Shown here: positions 1 through 9,764 of the stretch, piece by piece
How positions within the stretch are numbered: position 1 is the first letter of the stretch
How the letters are laid out: every line of letters starts with the position of its first letter
DNA from: Methanomicrobium antiquum
GTDB lineage: Archaea; Halobacteriota; Methanomicrobia; Methanomicrobiales; Methanomicrobiaceae
Assembly (NCBI RefSeq): GCF_029633915.1
Contig: NZ_CP091092.1
Location: 1,984,001-2,048,000 of the forward strand
DNA: 64,000 nucleotides
Direction: 5' to 3'
The notes under the pieces: model-generated
Told to the model about the DNA's origin: nothing
Database searches by the model: none
The model's input: only the letters and a program-made list of their open reading frames with translations
Program-made: the position numbers and the translations under genes

Positions 1-318
1 GAGTCAGCCCTCTGTTTATTCTTACTCAGATCCCTGGAATAATCTCTGGGTAATCAAATCAGGAATAAGTACAGGAACAACATCAGGACAGGTCATTGCT
101 GAAACATCTCTTTGAATAGTTATTTTGGTGTAACACTTTATAACCAATGGTATGCAAGTTATTCCAGTGCTGAAGGAGACAGCGGAGGACCAATATATTA
201 TAAAGATACCAATCACAAGATTCGTATTTCGGGAATTCATTGGGCAAAAGGAAGTTACTCCTGTTTTTCACCCATTACCAGTGTTATGAATGACCTGGGC
301 ATTTCAGTTAAAACATAG
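1..318 (+). pseudogene. Trypsin-like (S1) serine protease, 3' part, frameshifted
   Basis: The window opens inside a gene. Frame 2 reads from base 2 to a TGA at 113-115 and ends in a stretch like VIKSGISTGTTSGQVIAE, typical of the region before the catalytic serine in chymotrypsin-fold proteases. The homology continues in frame 1 from about 112 with the active-site motif GDSGGP and ends at the TAG at 316-318. The two halves join if one base is restored in the T-run at 111-113, so the gene looks broken by a -1 frameshift; a sequencing error or a programmed slip at CTCTTT cannot be excluded. His and Asp of the triad would lie upstream of the window. Such proteins are normally secreted. The gene runs tail-to-tail with the ATP synthase operon. 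Confidence 0.7.
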
Positions 319-334
319 AATTGAGTGATAAACT

Positions 335-373
335 AAAATTAAACCTTTTTTGATATTATTTAAACAAAAAAAA
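335..373. terminator. Poly-T stretches between convergent genes
   Basis: The 55 bases between the protease stop (318) and the atpD stop (374) hold a T6 run read from the left and an A8 run (T8 on the minus strand). Archaeal termination commonly uses such oligo-T runs, so this probably ends both transcripts. No strong hairpin is visible. Confidence 0.4.
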
Positions 374-1006
374 TTATTTGGCCTGGGTTTTGGCCCGGAT
401 CTTTTTGAGACGGACGATTTCGTCACGTTCCATCTCATCAAGTCTCATCTTAATGAAGTCACGTGCCTGCTTAAGTTCAGGAATAACCTTAAACTCAAGA
501 GCATTTACACGGCGTTTTGTTGATTCAATCTCATCCAAAAGACGTTTCATGGTTGTCTCAATCTCAGCGGCCTCAATGATTGCCTCAACAAGCTCCTCAA
601 AACTTGTTGCAGTCTCATCAATAACAGCAGATGATCCTAAAACACCATATCCTCGTTCGGTCAGAGTCTTTCGAACAGAAGAAGACTCGATATCAGGAAC
701 AACAACGCCCATGATATTCTTCTCCTTTAAGGTGATCTGCGGGTTTTCCTTAACGGCCATCGCCGCTCCCTTAACCCTGATTGAACCCTCAACCGTGTTT
801 GCAACCGCAATCATCGCAGTTGCACGGTCATAGCCCTCGACAAGAGCACCGCGGCTCTTTTTTGCGTCTTCGAGCACCTTGAAAAATTCAAGGATAAGTC
901 CGTCGCGCTTCATCTTGAGGATGTTGTACCCGCGTTCGGAGAGCTTAATCTTCTTTTTAAGATCGATTAACTCCGAACGTGTTGGTTTTACATCTTTAAG
1001 CGCCAT
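374..1006 (-). CDS. atpD: A-type ATP synthase subunit D
   Basis: This 210-residue protein is the central-shaft subunit D of the A1 motor, which turns inside the A3B3 head. It starts MALKDVKPTRSELIDLKKKI, the usual opening of the family. Its N- and C-terminal thirds are long charged helices that would form the antiparallel coiled coil of the shaft, with the variable middle at about residues 75-135. Length is normal for the family. It is the last gene of the nine-gene operon, 9 bases after atpB, and a T-rich terminator follows. Nothing unusual is seen. Confidence 0.95.
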   Translation of the reverse strand: MALKDVKPTRSELIDLKKKIKLSERGYNILKMKRDGLILEFFKVLEDAKKSRGALVEGYDRATAMIAVANTVEGSIRVKGAAMAVKENPQITLKEKNIMGVVVPDIESSSVRKTLTERGYGVLGSSAVIDETATSFEELVEAIIEAAEIETTMKRLLDEIESTKRRVNALEFKVIPELKQARDFIKMRLDEMERDEIVRLKKIRAKTQAK

Positions 1007-1015
1007 ATACCCAGA

Positions 1016-2395
1016 TCACTCCTTCTTTCTGTATTTCGGGTGATACTTCTGAATAAGTTCCCTGTCAATACGTGTAAGCTGTTCTTCAGGTAGGCTTGAC
1101 AAAAGCTCCCAGCCAAGGTTGAGTGAATCAGCAATAGAGCGATCCTCATCATGACCCTGACGGACAAACCTGTCCTCAAACATATCTGCAAATTCAAGGA
1201 AACGCTGATCACGCTCTGATAATGCATCTTTTCCAACAATTGCAACAAGACCGCGAAGATCCACACCTTCTGCATATCCTGCATACATCTGATCAGAGAC
1301 CTTCTTATGATCGTCACGCGTCTTTCCAGGTCCTATACCGAGGTTCATTAAACGTGAGAGTGAAGGCATGACGTTAATCGGCGGGTAAATACCCTTTCTG
1401 TGAAGATCACGGTTAACCACAATCTGTCCTTCTGTGATGTATCCGGACAGGTCAGGAATCGGGTGTGTAATATCATCACCAGGCATTGTCAGAATTGACA
1501 GCTGTGTAACTGAACCCTTCTTGCCCTTGATGATACCTGCACGCTCATAGATTGATGCAAGATCGGTATACATGTAACCAGGGTATCCACGTCTTCCAGG
1601 TACTTCCTCACGGGCAGCACCAATCTGACGGAGAGCCTCACAGTAGTTTGTCATATCTGTTAAGATAACAAGAACATGGTATCCAAGCTCAAATGCAAGG
1701 TACTCTGCTGTTGTAAGTGCAAGACGCGGTGTGATGATACGCTCAACAGCCGGGTCATCAGCTAAGTTTAAGAACACAACAGCGTGCTCAAGAGCACCTG
1801 TACGCTCGAAGTCAGCCATGAACTGGTTTTCTTCCTCTTTTGTGATACCCATAGCAGCGAACACAACAGCAAACTCCTCAGGTGATCCCGGAACCTTTGC
1901 CTGACGTGCAATCTGAAGAGCAATCTCATTGTGCGGCAGACCTGCACCGGAGAAGATAGGAAGCTTCTGACCACGTACAAGTGTGTTTGTCGCATCGATT
2001 GTTGAGATACCAGTCTGGATAAATTCAGAAGGTGACGCACGTGCATACGGGTTTATAGCCGCACCGTTTATGTCAAGCCTCTTTTCCGGAACAATCTCTG
2101 GACCACCGTCTTTTGGTGTACCTGCACCGGACATGATACGTCCAAGCATATCCTTTCCAACAGGCATCTTGATAGTCTCACCTGTGAAGCGGACACCTGC
2201 ATCCTTTCCGACACCGGCTGTGGTCTCAAAGACCTGAACACAGACAATATCATCTGATGTATCAAGAACCTGACCACGTTTTACCCTGCCATCAGACTGA
2301 ACAATGTTTACAAGCTCATTGTATCCGACAGGCTCTGTCTTCTCGACAAAAACGAGAGGTCCCTGAATCTTTGTAATTGTACGATATTCCTTCAC
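1016..2395 (-). CDS. atpB: A-type ATP synthase subunit B (non-catalytic)
   Basis: The 459-residue protein is the regulatory nucleotide-binding subunit that alternates with subunit A in the A1 head. It begins [19 protein letters not shown] and carries the family blocks [16 protein letters not shown] and [17 protein letters not shown]. In that last stretch, where the catalytic subunit has a P-loop, the GxxxxGKT residues are absent, as expected for [15 protein letters not shown] and [14 protein letters not shown] follow. Length fits archaeal B subunits (about 460). It lies 5 bases after atpA and 9 before atpD. Confidence 0.96.
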   Translation of the reverse strand: MKEYRTITKIQGPLVFVEKTEPVGYNELVNIVQSDGRVKRGQVLDTSDDIVCVQVFETTAGVGKDAGVRFTGETIKMPVGKDMLGRIMSGAGTPKDGGPEIVPEKRLDINGAAINPYARASPSEFIQTGISTIDATNTLVRGQKLPIFSGAGLPHNEIALQIARQAKVPGSPEEFAVVFAAMGITKEEENQFMADFERTGALEHAVVFLNLADDPAVERIITPRLALTTAEYLAFELGYHVLVILTDMTNYCEALRQIGAAREEVPGRRGYPGYMYTDLASIYERAGIIKGKKGSVTQLSILTMPGDDITHPIPDLSGYITEGQIVVNRDLHRKGIYPPINVMPSLSRLMNLGIGPGKTRDDHKKVSDQMYAGYAEGVDLRGLVAIVGKDALSERDQRFLEFADMFEDRFVRQGHDEDRSIADSLNLGWELLSSLPEEQLTRIDRELIQKYHPKYRKKE

Positions 2396-2400
2396 CGTAA

Positions 2401-4149
2401 TCAGGCCTCCTTAATCTTTGCAAACTCTGCATCCATCTCTTTTAAGATGTTTTCAAGTTCACCCTTGTACTCTGCAATGTATTTAAGACGTGCAAGTTCG
2501 TTTTTGGACTTGACAGCAATAATTGCGGCGATTGAAAAACCACTCTTCTGTGCATTGTATGCAAGATCTGCATATCTTCTGATTGCCTTTAGAAGATCAA
2601 ACTGCTTTTCCATTGAACAGTATGCATCAACTGCATCGTAAGCATTCTGTTGCAAAAACATTTCACGAAGCATCCTTGCAATCTCAATTGTGACCTGCTC
2701 TGCTTCCGGAAGTGCATCTGAACCTACAAGCTGAACAATTTCCTGAAGCTCAGACTCCTTTTGAAGGACTTCCATAGCCCATGCACGAAGCGGATTAAGC
2801 TCAGGTGACACCTGCTCATCGTAGTACGGAGCAAGAGAGTTTAGGTAAAGCGAGTAAGAGTTGAGCCAGTTAATAGCCGGGAAGTGACGCCTCTGTGAGA
2901 GTTTTGCATCAAGTGCCCAGAAACACTTTACAATACGAAGAGTGTTTTGTGTAACAGGCTCGGAGAAATCTCCACCAGGCGGGGAAACCGCACCGATAAC
3001 AGTAATTGAACCCATCTTACCACAGAGTGCATCCACACGTCCTGCACGCTCGTAGAACTCTGAAAGACGTGCTGAAAGGTACGCCGGATAACCCTCCTCA
3101 CCAGGCATCTCCTCAAGACGTGATGAAATCTCACGCATTGCTTCTGCCCAGCGGGATGTTGAGTCAGCCATAAGTGATACATCGTATCCCATATCACGGA
3201 AGTACTCCGCAATTGTGATACCGGTGTAAACTGATGCTTCACGGGCTGCAACAGGCATATTTGAGGTGTTTGCGATAAGAATTGTCCTCTCCATTAAAGG
3301 CTTTCCGGTCTTTGGATCCTCAAGTTCAGGGAATTCTGTCAAAACCTCTGTCATCTCGTTTCCACGCTCACCGCATCCGATGTAGACTACTATCTCTGCA
3401 TCAGACCACTTTGCAAGTGACTGCTGTGTAACTGTCTTTCCTGAACCAAACGGTCCCGGAATTGCAGCTGTTCCACCCTTTGCAATCGGGAATAAACCGT
3501 CCAGTATACGAAGACCGGTGATCAACGGTACATCCGGGTTTTTCTTTTCGATAAACGGTCTTGGAACACGTACAGGCCACTTATGCATCATGCAGACATC
3601 TTCGCCTGAATCAAGGACACAGATAACATCATCGACTGTAAAACTGCCTGATTTTATATCCTTAATCTTTCCGCCCTTGAAATTTGGCGGAACCATGATT
3701 TTTGTGACGATGTTTGTCTCCTGAACCTCTCCTATGATAGCTCCGGGACCTGCCTCATCGCCTGCTTTAACGAGTGGTTTGAATTCCCACTTCTTCTCGT
3801 GGTCGAGACCTGGTGCGTTTACACCACGCTCAATAAAACTGCCCATCTTCTCCATGAGCACTTCAAGCGGTCTCTGAATACCATCATAGATACTTGTCAG
3901 AAGACCAGGTCCCAGCTCAACTGCCAGGGAAAGTCCGGTGTTTTCTACCGGTTCGCCTGGGCGGATACCGTCGGTCGCCTCGTACACCTGAATGATGATA
4001 TTTTCGCCATCAATTTTGATGACCTCACCCATCAGCTGTTCGTTACCTACCCTGACCACATCATACATATGTGCGTCAAGATCAACTGCGGTAACGACCG
4101 GCCCGGAAATCCTCTTTAAAATTCCTTTAGATTTTCCTTTTACTTCCAC
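2401..4149 (-). CDS. atpA: A-type ATP synthase subunit A (catalytic)
   Basis: This is the catalytic subunit of the A1 head, 582 residues. The P-loop is GPFGSGKT at residues 232-239, inside the sequence [20 protein letters not shown]. The long family-specific insert (non-homologous region) between the N-terminal barrel and the P-loop spans about residues 110-200. GCGERGNEM and [11 protein letters not shown] are further catalytic blocks. The ATG overlaps the end of atpF by 10 bases, so translation is probably coupled. In hydrogenotrophic methanogens the enzyme makes ATP from the ion gradient built by the methyltransferase Mtr. Confidence 0.97.
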   Translation of the reverse strand: MEVKGKSKGILKRISGPVVTAVDLDAHMYDVVRVGNEQLMGEVIKIDGENIIIQVYEATDGIRPGEPVENTGLSLAVELGPGLLTSIYDGIQRPLEVLMEKMGSFIERGVNAPGLDHEKKWEFKPLVKAGDEAGPGAIIGEVQETNIVTKIMVPPNFKGGKIKDIKSGSFTVDDVICVLDSGEDVCMMHKWPVRVPRPFIEKKNPDVPLITGLRILDGLFPIAKGGTAAIPGPFGSGKTVTQQSLAKWSDAEIVVYIGCGERGNEMTEVLTEFPELEDPKTGKPLMERTILIANTSNMPVAAREASVYTGITIAEYFRDMGYDVSLMADSTSRWAEAMREISSRLEEMPGEEGYPAYLSARLSEFYERAGRVDALCGKMGSITVIGAVSPPGGDFSEPVTQNTLRIVKCFWALDAKLSQRRHFPAINWLNSYSLYLNSLAPYYDEQVSPELNPLRAWAMEVLQKESELQEIVQLVGSDALPEAEQVTIEIARMLREMFLQQNAYDAVDAYCSMEKQFDLLKAIRRYADLAYNAQKSGFSIAAIIAVKSKNELARLKYIAEYKGELENILKEMDAEFAKIKEA

Positions 4150-4451
4150 AGATCAACACCCACTGATCTCTTAATTCTCTCTCTCATGGAAAGACCGCCC
4201 GTTTCACCGCCAATTGCGATAACGGTCGGTTTTACAGATTCTGAAAGTGTGGTGCGAAGACGAAACGGCAGTTTCTGCATATCTTCGCCTTTGAGTACAA
4301 TGATTCCCACATCTCTGTCATCCATAGCCTTTGTAACCTGTGCGACAAGCGAATCTTCGCTGTCAGCGGCATAGGTCTTCTGGATGCCGGCAAGACGGAA
4401 TCCCAGTATGAACTCACTGTTTCCAACAACTGCTATTTCCATATTTTTCAC
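4140..4451 (-). CDS. atpF: A-type ATP synthase subunit F
   Basis: At 103 residues this matches the small Rossmann-like subunit F that binds the central shaft with subunit D. It starts [20 protein letters not shown], the typical first strand and helix, and has the block [16 protein letters not shown]. It overlaps atpC by 4 bases and atpA by 10. Its place between C and A is the standard archaeal order. Confidence 0.93.
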   Translation of the reverse strand: MKNMEIAVVGNSEFILGFRLAGIQKTYAADSEDSLVAQVTKAMDDRDVGIIVLKGEDMQKLPFRLRTTLSESVKPTVIAIGGETGGLSMRERIKRSVGVDLWK

Positions 4452-5512
4452 ACCACCATACAGGCTTCAATGCTCTCTGAAGGGAGTTTTGACTCCTTTC
4501 CGCGTGCAATTGCACGAAGGTTTGTTACTTCGTAATGCTTCATCTCAAGATACAGAAGAATCGGTGCAACCGACATCGGATAGAGCTTTGAAAGTCTGTC
4601 CATCGCGGAAAGCTTGGCTTTTATAAGACCGGTTTCTATCTCCTGAGCGGATTTACCTTCCTTTAATGCCTCAAACACTGTGTCAAATGAATCGGTGTTC
4701 ATCTTCTTTTTGACAGCGTCAATTATCTCATCAACGCTTTCTGTCCCTGCAAAGCGGACAAGTTCGTCAATTGTAAAACTTCCACCCTCAATCATCAATT
4801 CACGCAGTGATTCAGTATCAGATTCGCCTTTCACACGAAGAACTGTATCAAGGTTGTTTGTGTCAATATCAAGATAGATATATTTAAGGAACGCATGCCC
4901 TCCTTTGACACCACTCTTGGATTCTTTGATTAAAATCCTGTAATATTCCTTGTACAGCTCATTTTCCATATGTGAAAACGAACCTGACTCAATTGCGGCT
5001 GAGATCTCACGCTCAAAGATGCTGTAAAGCATATGCCCTTTTAAGCCGTCTATGATTCTGTCTGTTGAATCTTCAGTAACAAGTCTGTCAAGAATGGTTC
5101 TGTCAAGACTTCCTGCCGGAATCAGGATCTCTTTTATCCTGCCGCCGGATACTCCCTGCATCTTGCCTCTCAGGATTGTAAGCACATTCTGAATATCCCA
5201 TCTTAAAAGGTAACTTTTTGTAAAGCCTTTTAAGTGCCCGGGAACGAGAGAAATTATCTTCTGGTACTCTTTTGCAAGATTCCAGGAGAGTGCTATCTCC
5301 ATTAAGTCAATGCCTGAGAAGGATGAGGCAAGCTCATCAATCTCTGTTTTATACCTTGTTTCGCCTATGAAACGGGTTATCTCAGGAAGCTCCATATTAA
5401 GCATTCGCATATACTCCTCACGGGGAAGGAGAGCCGCCTTCCGAACACGCATACGTGTACAGGCGTATATGTAGGGAGCAGGGCCTGTAGTATTAACTGC
5501 AGCCATTTGCAT
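4448..5512 (-). CDS. atpC: A-type ATP synthase subunit C
   Basis: The 354-residue protein corresponds to subunit C, the funnel-shaped helical spacer that links the rotating shaft to the membrane c-ring. It is almost entirely helical and has the family's three-lobed repeat character, including [20 protein letters not shown], and a C-terminus with [20 protein letters not shown], common in C/V-ATPase d subunits. It begins 5 bases after atpE and overlaps atpF by 4 bases. Confidence 0.93.
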   Translation of the reverse strand: MQMAAVNTTGPAPYIYACTRMRVRKAALLPREEYMRMLNMELPEITRFIGETRYKTEIDELASSFSGIDLMEIALSWNLAKEYQKIISLVPGHLKGFTKSYLLRWDIQNVLTILRGKMQGVSGGRIKEILIPAGSLDRTILDRLVTEDSTDRIIDGLKGHMLYSIFEREISAAIESGSFSHMENELYKEYYRILIKESKSGVKGGHAFLKYIYLDIDTNNLDTVLRVKGESDTESLRELMIEGGSFTIDELVRFAGTESVDEIIDAVKKKMNTDSFDTVFEALKEGKSAQEIETGLIKAKLSAMDRLSKLYPMSVAPILLYLEMKHYEVTNLRAIARGKESKLPSESIEACMVV

Positions 5513-5517
5513 CCCCT

Positions 5518-6102
5518 CTACTTAAACAGAGCCTCTGATGCGTCTTTGAGTCCGTTTTCCCAGACTTCGCCAAGACATGAGCCGTAGCTGAAATCAAGCT
5601 GAAGCTGTCCGTCTTTACTCTCGGCTATGACGCCACCTGAGATTTCTTTTGTTCCAGCCAGTGTAAATCCGGATAAAGTCTTAAGCTCGGCAATTGCTGA
5701 TTCTGCTGCTGCCTTATCACGTGCATTGCAGTAGAATACGCCTTCACCAAGCTCCTTGGCCGCTATTTTGCAAAGCTCCCTGACGGCTTTTTTATGAAAG
5801 TCTTCAGGAAGTGCATCAATAGCCTCAACAGTAGAGTTACGTACCTTGTCAAGAAGGTCTTTTTGGGCGTTTAAAACCTCCCTTTTAACGGCAAGGTTTG
5901 CGGCCGCAGTCTCCCTCGTAATAATCTGGGCTGACTGACGGTTTGCCTCTTCTTCTGCTGTGGTTTTGATGGCGACAGCCTTTTCTCCTGCTTCTGCAAG
6001 AATTATGTCTGCCTCTGCCTTTGCTTCTTTAATTATAGCCGCGGCTTCGTTTTTGCCTTTATCTCTAATCTCACCGACTACAGCATCCAATGCCATTGTC
6101 AA
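5518..6102 (-). CDS. atpE: A-type ATP synthase subunit E
   Basis: The 194-residue protein is the peripheral-stalk subunit E. The first 110 residues form an Ala/Glu/Lys-rich coiled coil (EAAAIIKEAKAEADIILAEA and onward) that would pair with subunit H. The C-terminal part, from about residue 120, is the globular head that grips the top of subunit B and ends LGEVWENGLKDASEALF. Length is typical. It sits between atpK and atpC. Confidence 0.93.
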   Translation of the reverse strand: MTMALDAVVGEIRDKGKNEAAAIIKEAKAEADIILAEAGEKAVAIKTTAEEEANRQSAQIITRETAAANLAVKREVLNAQKDLLDKVRNSTVEAIDALPEDFHKKAVRELCKIAAKELGEGVFYCNARDKAAAESAIAELKTLSGFTLAGTKEISGGVIAESKDGQLQLDFSYGSCLGEVWENGLKDASEALFK

Positions 6103-6124
6103 ATCTACTCCTTAAATATCCGTT

Positions 6125-6376
6125 TTATGTAAAGAGGAGAAGAAGTGCAACTACAAGACCAAAGATAACGACTGTCTCAGGGATAACTGTAAACAGAAGT
6201 GCAAGACCAAACATTTCCTTGTTTTCAGCGGTTGCGCCTACTGCCGCTCCACCGATACCAAGCTGTGCGAGACCTGTACCCATACCGGCAAGTCCTACTG
6301 CAAGACCTGCACCAATTGCTTTAAATCCTACTGCAGATGCTTCTGCAACTTCAATTGTCATAGTTTCAACTACCAT
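6125..6376 (-). CDS. atpK: A-type ATP synthase subunit K (c-ring)
   Basis: This 83-residue proteolipid forms the membrane rotor ring. One hairpin is visible: helix 1 about residues 15-40, Gly/Ala-rich, and helix 2 about 55-83. The ion-binding carboxylate is Glu67 in the motif PET, and helix 1 carries Gln38. A Gln on helix 1 with Glu-Thr on helix 2 is the arrangement found in sodium-binding rings, so Na+ coupling is possible but not proved. The gene encodes a single hairpin, not the duplicated or triplicated forms of some methanogens. Confidence 0.95.
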   Translation of the reverse strand: MVVETMTIEVAEASAVGFKAIGAGLAVGLAGMGTGLAQLGIGGAAVGATAENKEMFGLALLFTVIPETVVIFGLVVALLLLFT

Positions 6377-6380
6377 ATTA

Positions 6381-8357
6381 TTATTCCTCCGTAAATTTTC
6401 TTATAATTCCAAATGGTTCGTACTTCTTTCCTCCACCCTGATAGAATTTGGTGAAGAACTCTACATAGTGCAAACGAATAGAATGCAGTCCACCGCCAAG
6501 AAGACCAAGAGCGGTGTTTAAAATGTGTCCAATCAGGAATACGAGTATTCCAACGACTATCATTATTATGCCAACGATGCTTAATTCAGCAAGGCCCGGC
6601 TCAATCATCATGCCGATTGCAATGAAATTTACAACAGCCGCAATAGCAACGGATGAGAGACCAACAGCCGCAAGACGTGTGTATGAAAGCACGTGACTTA
6701 TGATTGTCGGAAGCTCCATCAGTTCAAGTGCTGATTCGCGTCCGATTCCAATAACTCCGATTACAATCAACAATGCTCCAACGAATGCGAAGATATTGTA
6801 TCCTGCAACAAGTGGTGCGGATGTAAGATCAGGCATCATTGGAATTGGTGCAATTGTCCAGATAAGGAATAAAATTCCCCACATAACTATAATCCAGCCA
6901 AACTGTGCAAACATAACCTTGCTTCTGTGGCTTCCGGGATGCAGCTGAACATATGCATTTCTCATGTGAATTGCTCTTCCAAGTGTGATGTGTAATATTC
7001 CTATCCATGCCGTAACGATAAGAAGTAATATTGCATCCGGACCATGACCGCCTGCATGTGCCGCACCTATATTGAAATGGCGACTCATGATTAAAGGCTC
7101 CCACGGACACCCGAATCCTAAGAATTCACTATATAAGAAACCAAAAATTATGCTCATTATACTTGCATTTCTTAAGACATCCAAAAGCTGGTTTCCAGCC
7201 ATGCTGTCTTTTACAAGTTTTCTAAGACCAATGCTTAGAATAAGCAGTACAAGACCATATGCGATATCTCCAAGGATAAAACCAAAGAATACCGGGAAAA
7301 CAATTGCCATAAGCAATGTAGGGTCAAATTCTGTGTACTGCGGCCTTGAATAGATATCCATTAAAGCCTCTGCCGGCTTTGAAAAGTCAGGGTTATCATA
7401 TTCGATAGGCACGATATCTTTTTCATAGTCAATCTCTTCTTCGACAACACAGATTTTTCCGTCTGTGGCCTTTTCAAGATCGGCTATCAGACTTTGAACC
7501 TTATCGGACGGAATCCATCCTTCAGCGACAAATGTCTGTTCTGTTGTTGCAAATCTAAGCGGCGCTTCTGCACGCTCCACATCTGCCGTGAGCAGTTCAT
7601 CGCATGCCACCAGAAACGATGCGTGCTTAGATTTTTGAGCAGTTATCTGCTCGGATATCTCACCAATCTCTTTTTCGAGACGGGCTTTCTCATGAGTGTA
7701 TGACTCTATTCTGCTTTGTGCAATGCCCTCTTCTTTTGGAATGGGCAATGATTGCAGACCATTGTCTGCAAGGAAATTTTCAGCTTCGCTATAAGCAGAT
7801 TTAGGTACAACAGCAACAAGAAGGTTTCCTGAAACTTCGCCTGTGAAGAATTTTTCACTCGGAACCGGCAGGTCAACATCTTCGGAGATGTGTCCTGCAA
7901 TTGCTATAAAGTCTTCATAACCTGATAGCAATGACAAATCCTCCGGAAATGCGGCAAAAGGTGTCAGTTCTGTAATCTTCTGTTCGATTTCACGAATCTG
8001 AGATTCAAGATCATTCCTTCTGCCTGTAAGTGCAGTTATCTCTTTTTCAATAGCAGGGAGTTCTTCTCCAATGCTTTTTCTAAGACTTGCTGACTTTTGC
8101 AGTGCTCCTCTTTCAACTGAATCGGGTGAAATCCCGGTTGCATTTGAAAGTGAACGAATTCTAATAAGCTCCGTTGAGATAGCTGAAGCTTTAGGCATCG
8201 GTTTTCCGATCTTAAAGCCTTCGTATCCTTCGGCCTCCTGTTCGACAAAGTCCTCTATGTGGAAGACATTGTATCTGTACAACTCACGTACAATCGGGTC
8301 AAGCTGATCTTTGGACGCGGCGATGAGCAGTTTGCTCATCCTCTGGACTTTAAACAT
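6381..8357 (-). CDS. atpI: A-type ATP synthase subunit I (a)
   Basis: The 658-residue protein combines a cytoplasmic N-terminal half (about 1-340), with long coiled-coil stretches that anchor the peripheral stalks, and a membrane half with seven or eight helices. The membrane half has the family block PVFFGFILGDIAYGL and, near the C-terminus, SHVLSYTRLAAVGLSSVAIA. The Arg of YTRL is the conserved residue that faces the c-ring glutamate. The start overlaps the end of atpH by 8 bases and it precedes atpK by 4 bases. Confidence 0.95.
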   Translation of the reverse strand: MFKVQRMSKLLIAASKDQLDPIVRELYRYNVFHIEDFVEQEAEGYEGFKIGKPMPKASAISTELIRIRSLSNATGISPDSVERGALQKSASLRKSIGEELPAIEKEITALTGRRNDLESQIREIEQKITELTPFAAFPEDLSLLSGYEDFIAIAGHISEDVDLPVPSEKFFTGEVSGNLLVAVVPKSAYSEAENFLADNGLQSLPIPKEEGIAQSRIESYTHEKARLEKEIGEISEQITAQKSKHASFLVACDELLTADVERAEAPLRFATTEQTFVAEGWIPSDKVQSLIADLEKATDGKICVVEEEIDYEKDIVPIEYDNPDFSKPAEALMDIYSRPQYTEFDPTLLMAIVFPVFFGFILGDIAYGLVLLILSIGLRKLVKDSMAGNQLLDVLRNASIMSIIFGFLYSEFLGFGCPWEPLIMSRHFNIGAAHAGGHGPDAILLLIVTAWIGILHITLGRAIHMRNAYVQLHPGSHRSKVMFAQFGWIIVMWGILFLIWTIAPIPMMPDLTSAPLVAGYNIFAFVGALLIVIGVIGIGRESALELMELPTIISHVLSYTRLAAVGLSSVAIAAVVNFIAIGMMIEPGLAELSIVGIIMIVVGILVFLIGHILNTALGLLGGGLHSIRLHYVEFFTKFYQGGGKKYEPFGIIRKFTEE

Positions 8358-8673
8358 TTAACTTCACCTTGAACTGTTCTACAAGCATGTTTACTGCTTT
8401 GTCAAGGTTTCCTGCTGCGCTCTTTTTAAGAGTCTCAGCACGCTGTTCGCCGTCCTTTACAATCCCTGCATACTTAATTTCTGCTTCAGATCGTGCGTCT
8501 GCGATACGCTTGTTCTTGTACTCTTCAGCATCTTTTTGTGCTTTCGCAATAAGATTGCCAGCCTCAGCTTCGGCGTCAGCTATAATGCGCTTTTTTTCTT
8601 CCAAAGCTGTACTGATCGTTTTTTTGTACTCTTCTTCTGAATCTTTGATGCTCTTGAGAACCTCAGTCTTCAT
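8350..8673 (-). CDS. atpH: A-type ATP synthase subunit H
   Basis: The 107-residue protein is the peripheral-stalk partner of subunit E. It is one long heptad coiled coil (KIKDSEEEYKKT-like start, then Ala/Glu/Lys-rich to the end) and has the length expected of AhaH. It is the first gene of the operon. A strong ribosome binding site, GAGGAGGG, lies a few bases before the ATG on the minus strand. Confidence 0.9.
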   Translation of the reverse strand: MKTEVLKSIKDSEEEYKKTISTALEEKKRIIADAEAEAGNLIAKAQKDAEEYKNKRIADARSEAEIKYAGIVKDGEQRAETLKKSAAGNLDKAVNMLVEQFKVKLNV

Positions 8674-8892
8674 CCAACCCTCCTCTCACGGCAATACCTA
8701 AAGATATGTGAAAAGATGTCTATTAATGGTTGTCATTTTATGCGCAGATGAAAGAGAGGAGAGGCGATTCATAAGAAATAATATTTTTTTTTAGCCCCAA
8801 TTGGATAAATATAAAAAAATTAGGATTGGTTTTTGATTTTTCCTGATATGAGAGGCTTATTTTTTTCAAACACAGAGATTTTAATTTTAAAC
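8674..8892 (-). promoter_or_regulatory. Probable promoter region of the ATP synthase operon
   Basis: This 219-base gap precedes atpH. Read on the minus strand, an A/T-rich TATA-like element (TTTTATATTTATC) lies at 8816-8804, which would start transcription near 8780 and leave a leader of about 110 bases. The assignment is by eye only; other A/T-rich stretches in the gap could serve. Confidence 0.35.
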
Positions 8893-9450
8893 TCATATGA
8901 TTGTTTCAGATGTAAAAACATCCTCAGGACTTATTATTTTACAGTCAATTATTTTGCAGTCTGATTTTTTCCCGTGGTCTGATTGTACTTTTCTTTCTAT
9001 GGATTCTGTTGGTTCTGATGCTTCCCCGGATGCTGTGCTCTTAATAATTACTTCATCACCTAAGGATTCAATGTATATATCTGACAGCTCATCTGATGAG
9101 CAGATTACGTCCTGTTCAGGATGTGTTCCCCTTAAGATATCACATTTCATGACCACTTTTGATCCTGCAGATACAACCATTTTAAGCCTCTTTGAGCAGG
9201 GATGGCCTTTTTTTAAAACAACAAGCGGCTGATGATATGTTCTTACAAGCTCAAGAAGCATTGCGGCATGCCTCAAATCCCCCCCTTCAGGTGCCGAGAC
9301 TGCCACAATCTCGCCTTTTCTTACAGTCTGGCAGAGCTCTTTTTTTTCTGTTTCAATAAAAAGTGTAAAAAGTTCATCTGCAATTCCAAGGAGCAAAAAA
9401 GAGTTTTTCCCTTTTATCAGGATATAATCCCCACCGGGAGAAATTTTCAT
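8893..9450 (-). CDS. Conserved-looking protein of unknown function
   Basis: I do not recognise this 185-residue protein. The first 145 residues look like a compact soluble alpha/beta domain. One motif, KRLKMVVSAGSKVVMKCDIL followed by RGTHPEQD, stands out and may be the functional core. The last 40 residues are acidic and Ser/Lys-rich. No signal peptide or membrane segment is seen. Its ATG overlaps the stop of the zinc-ribbon gene by ATGA, so the two are co-translated. Confidence is high that it is coding, low for any role. Confidence 0.75.
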   Translation of the reverse strand: MKISPGGDYILIKGKNSFLLLGIADELFTLFIETEKKELCQTVRKGEIVAVSAPEGGDLRHAAMLLELVRTYHQPLVVLKKGHPCSKRLKMVVSAGSKVVMKCDILRGTHPEQDVICSSDELSDIYIESLGDEVIIKSTASGEASEPTESIERKVQSDHGKKSDCKIIDCKIISPEDVFTSETII

Positions 9451-9599
9451 ATAGCCGTCACATTCTCAGACTGACATGACGGACATACGGGATGCTTCCC
9501 CACTGCCTCAAATGTCGTGCCGCAATCATTGCATCTGTATTTTTTGCCCTTTAAACGCTCTTCAAGTTCAACATCCATTGGGCCGCCAACCGAACACAT
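9447..9599 (-). CDS. Small zinc-ribbon protein
   Basis: This 50-residue gene starts at ATG 9599-9597 with an AAGGTG ribosome binding site about 9 bases upstream and ends in a TGA overlapping the next ATG. It reads MCSVGGPMDVELEERLKGKK, then YRCNDCGTTFEAVGKHPVCP and SCQSENVTAI. The two CxxC pairs (Cys23/Cys26 and Cys39/Cys42) make a rubredoxin-like zinc ribbon. It is too short for a DNA-binding domain on its own and may bring a zinc ribbon to the partner encoded downstream. Confidence 0.8.
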   Translation of the reverse strand: MCSVGGPMDVELEERLKGKKYRCNDCGTTFEAVGKHPVCPSCQSENVTAI

Positions 9600-9764
9600 A
9601 AACTTTACACCTTAATATTCCATTAGGTAGATTATGGCATATTATTGTTTTGCAGAATGAAAATTTTACGTTTCATTTTTAAGATCTTATTTTGAATTTC
9701 AAGGGTATATTTTGTGGCCATCTGTTAAAAAAAATAAAAAAGAAGAGAAATGCCAGATAAAATC

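Noticed and set aside
378-833. Long open frame opposite atpD, and similar ones opposite atpA, lonB, ilvC and arlI
   Set aside because: These are shadows of well-supported genes; none has a recognisable domain.
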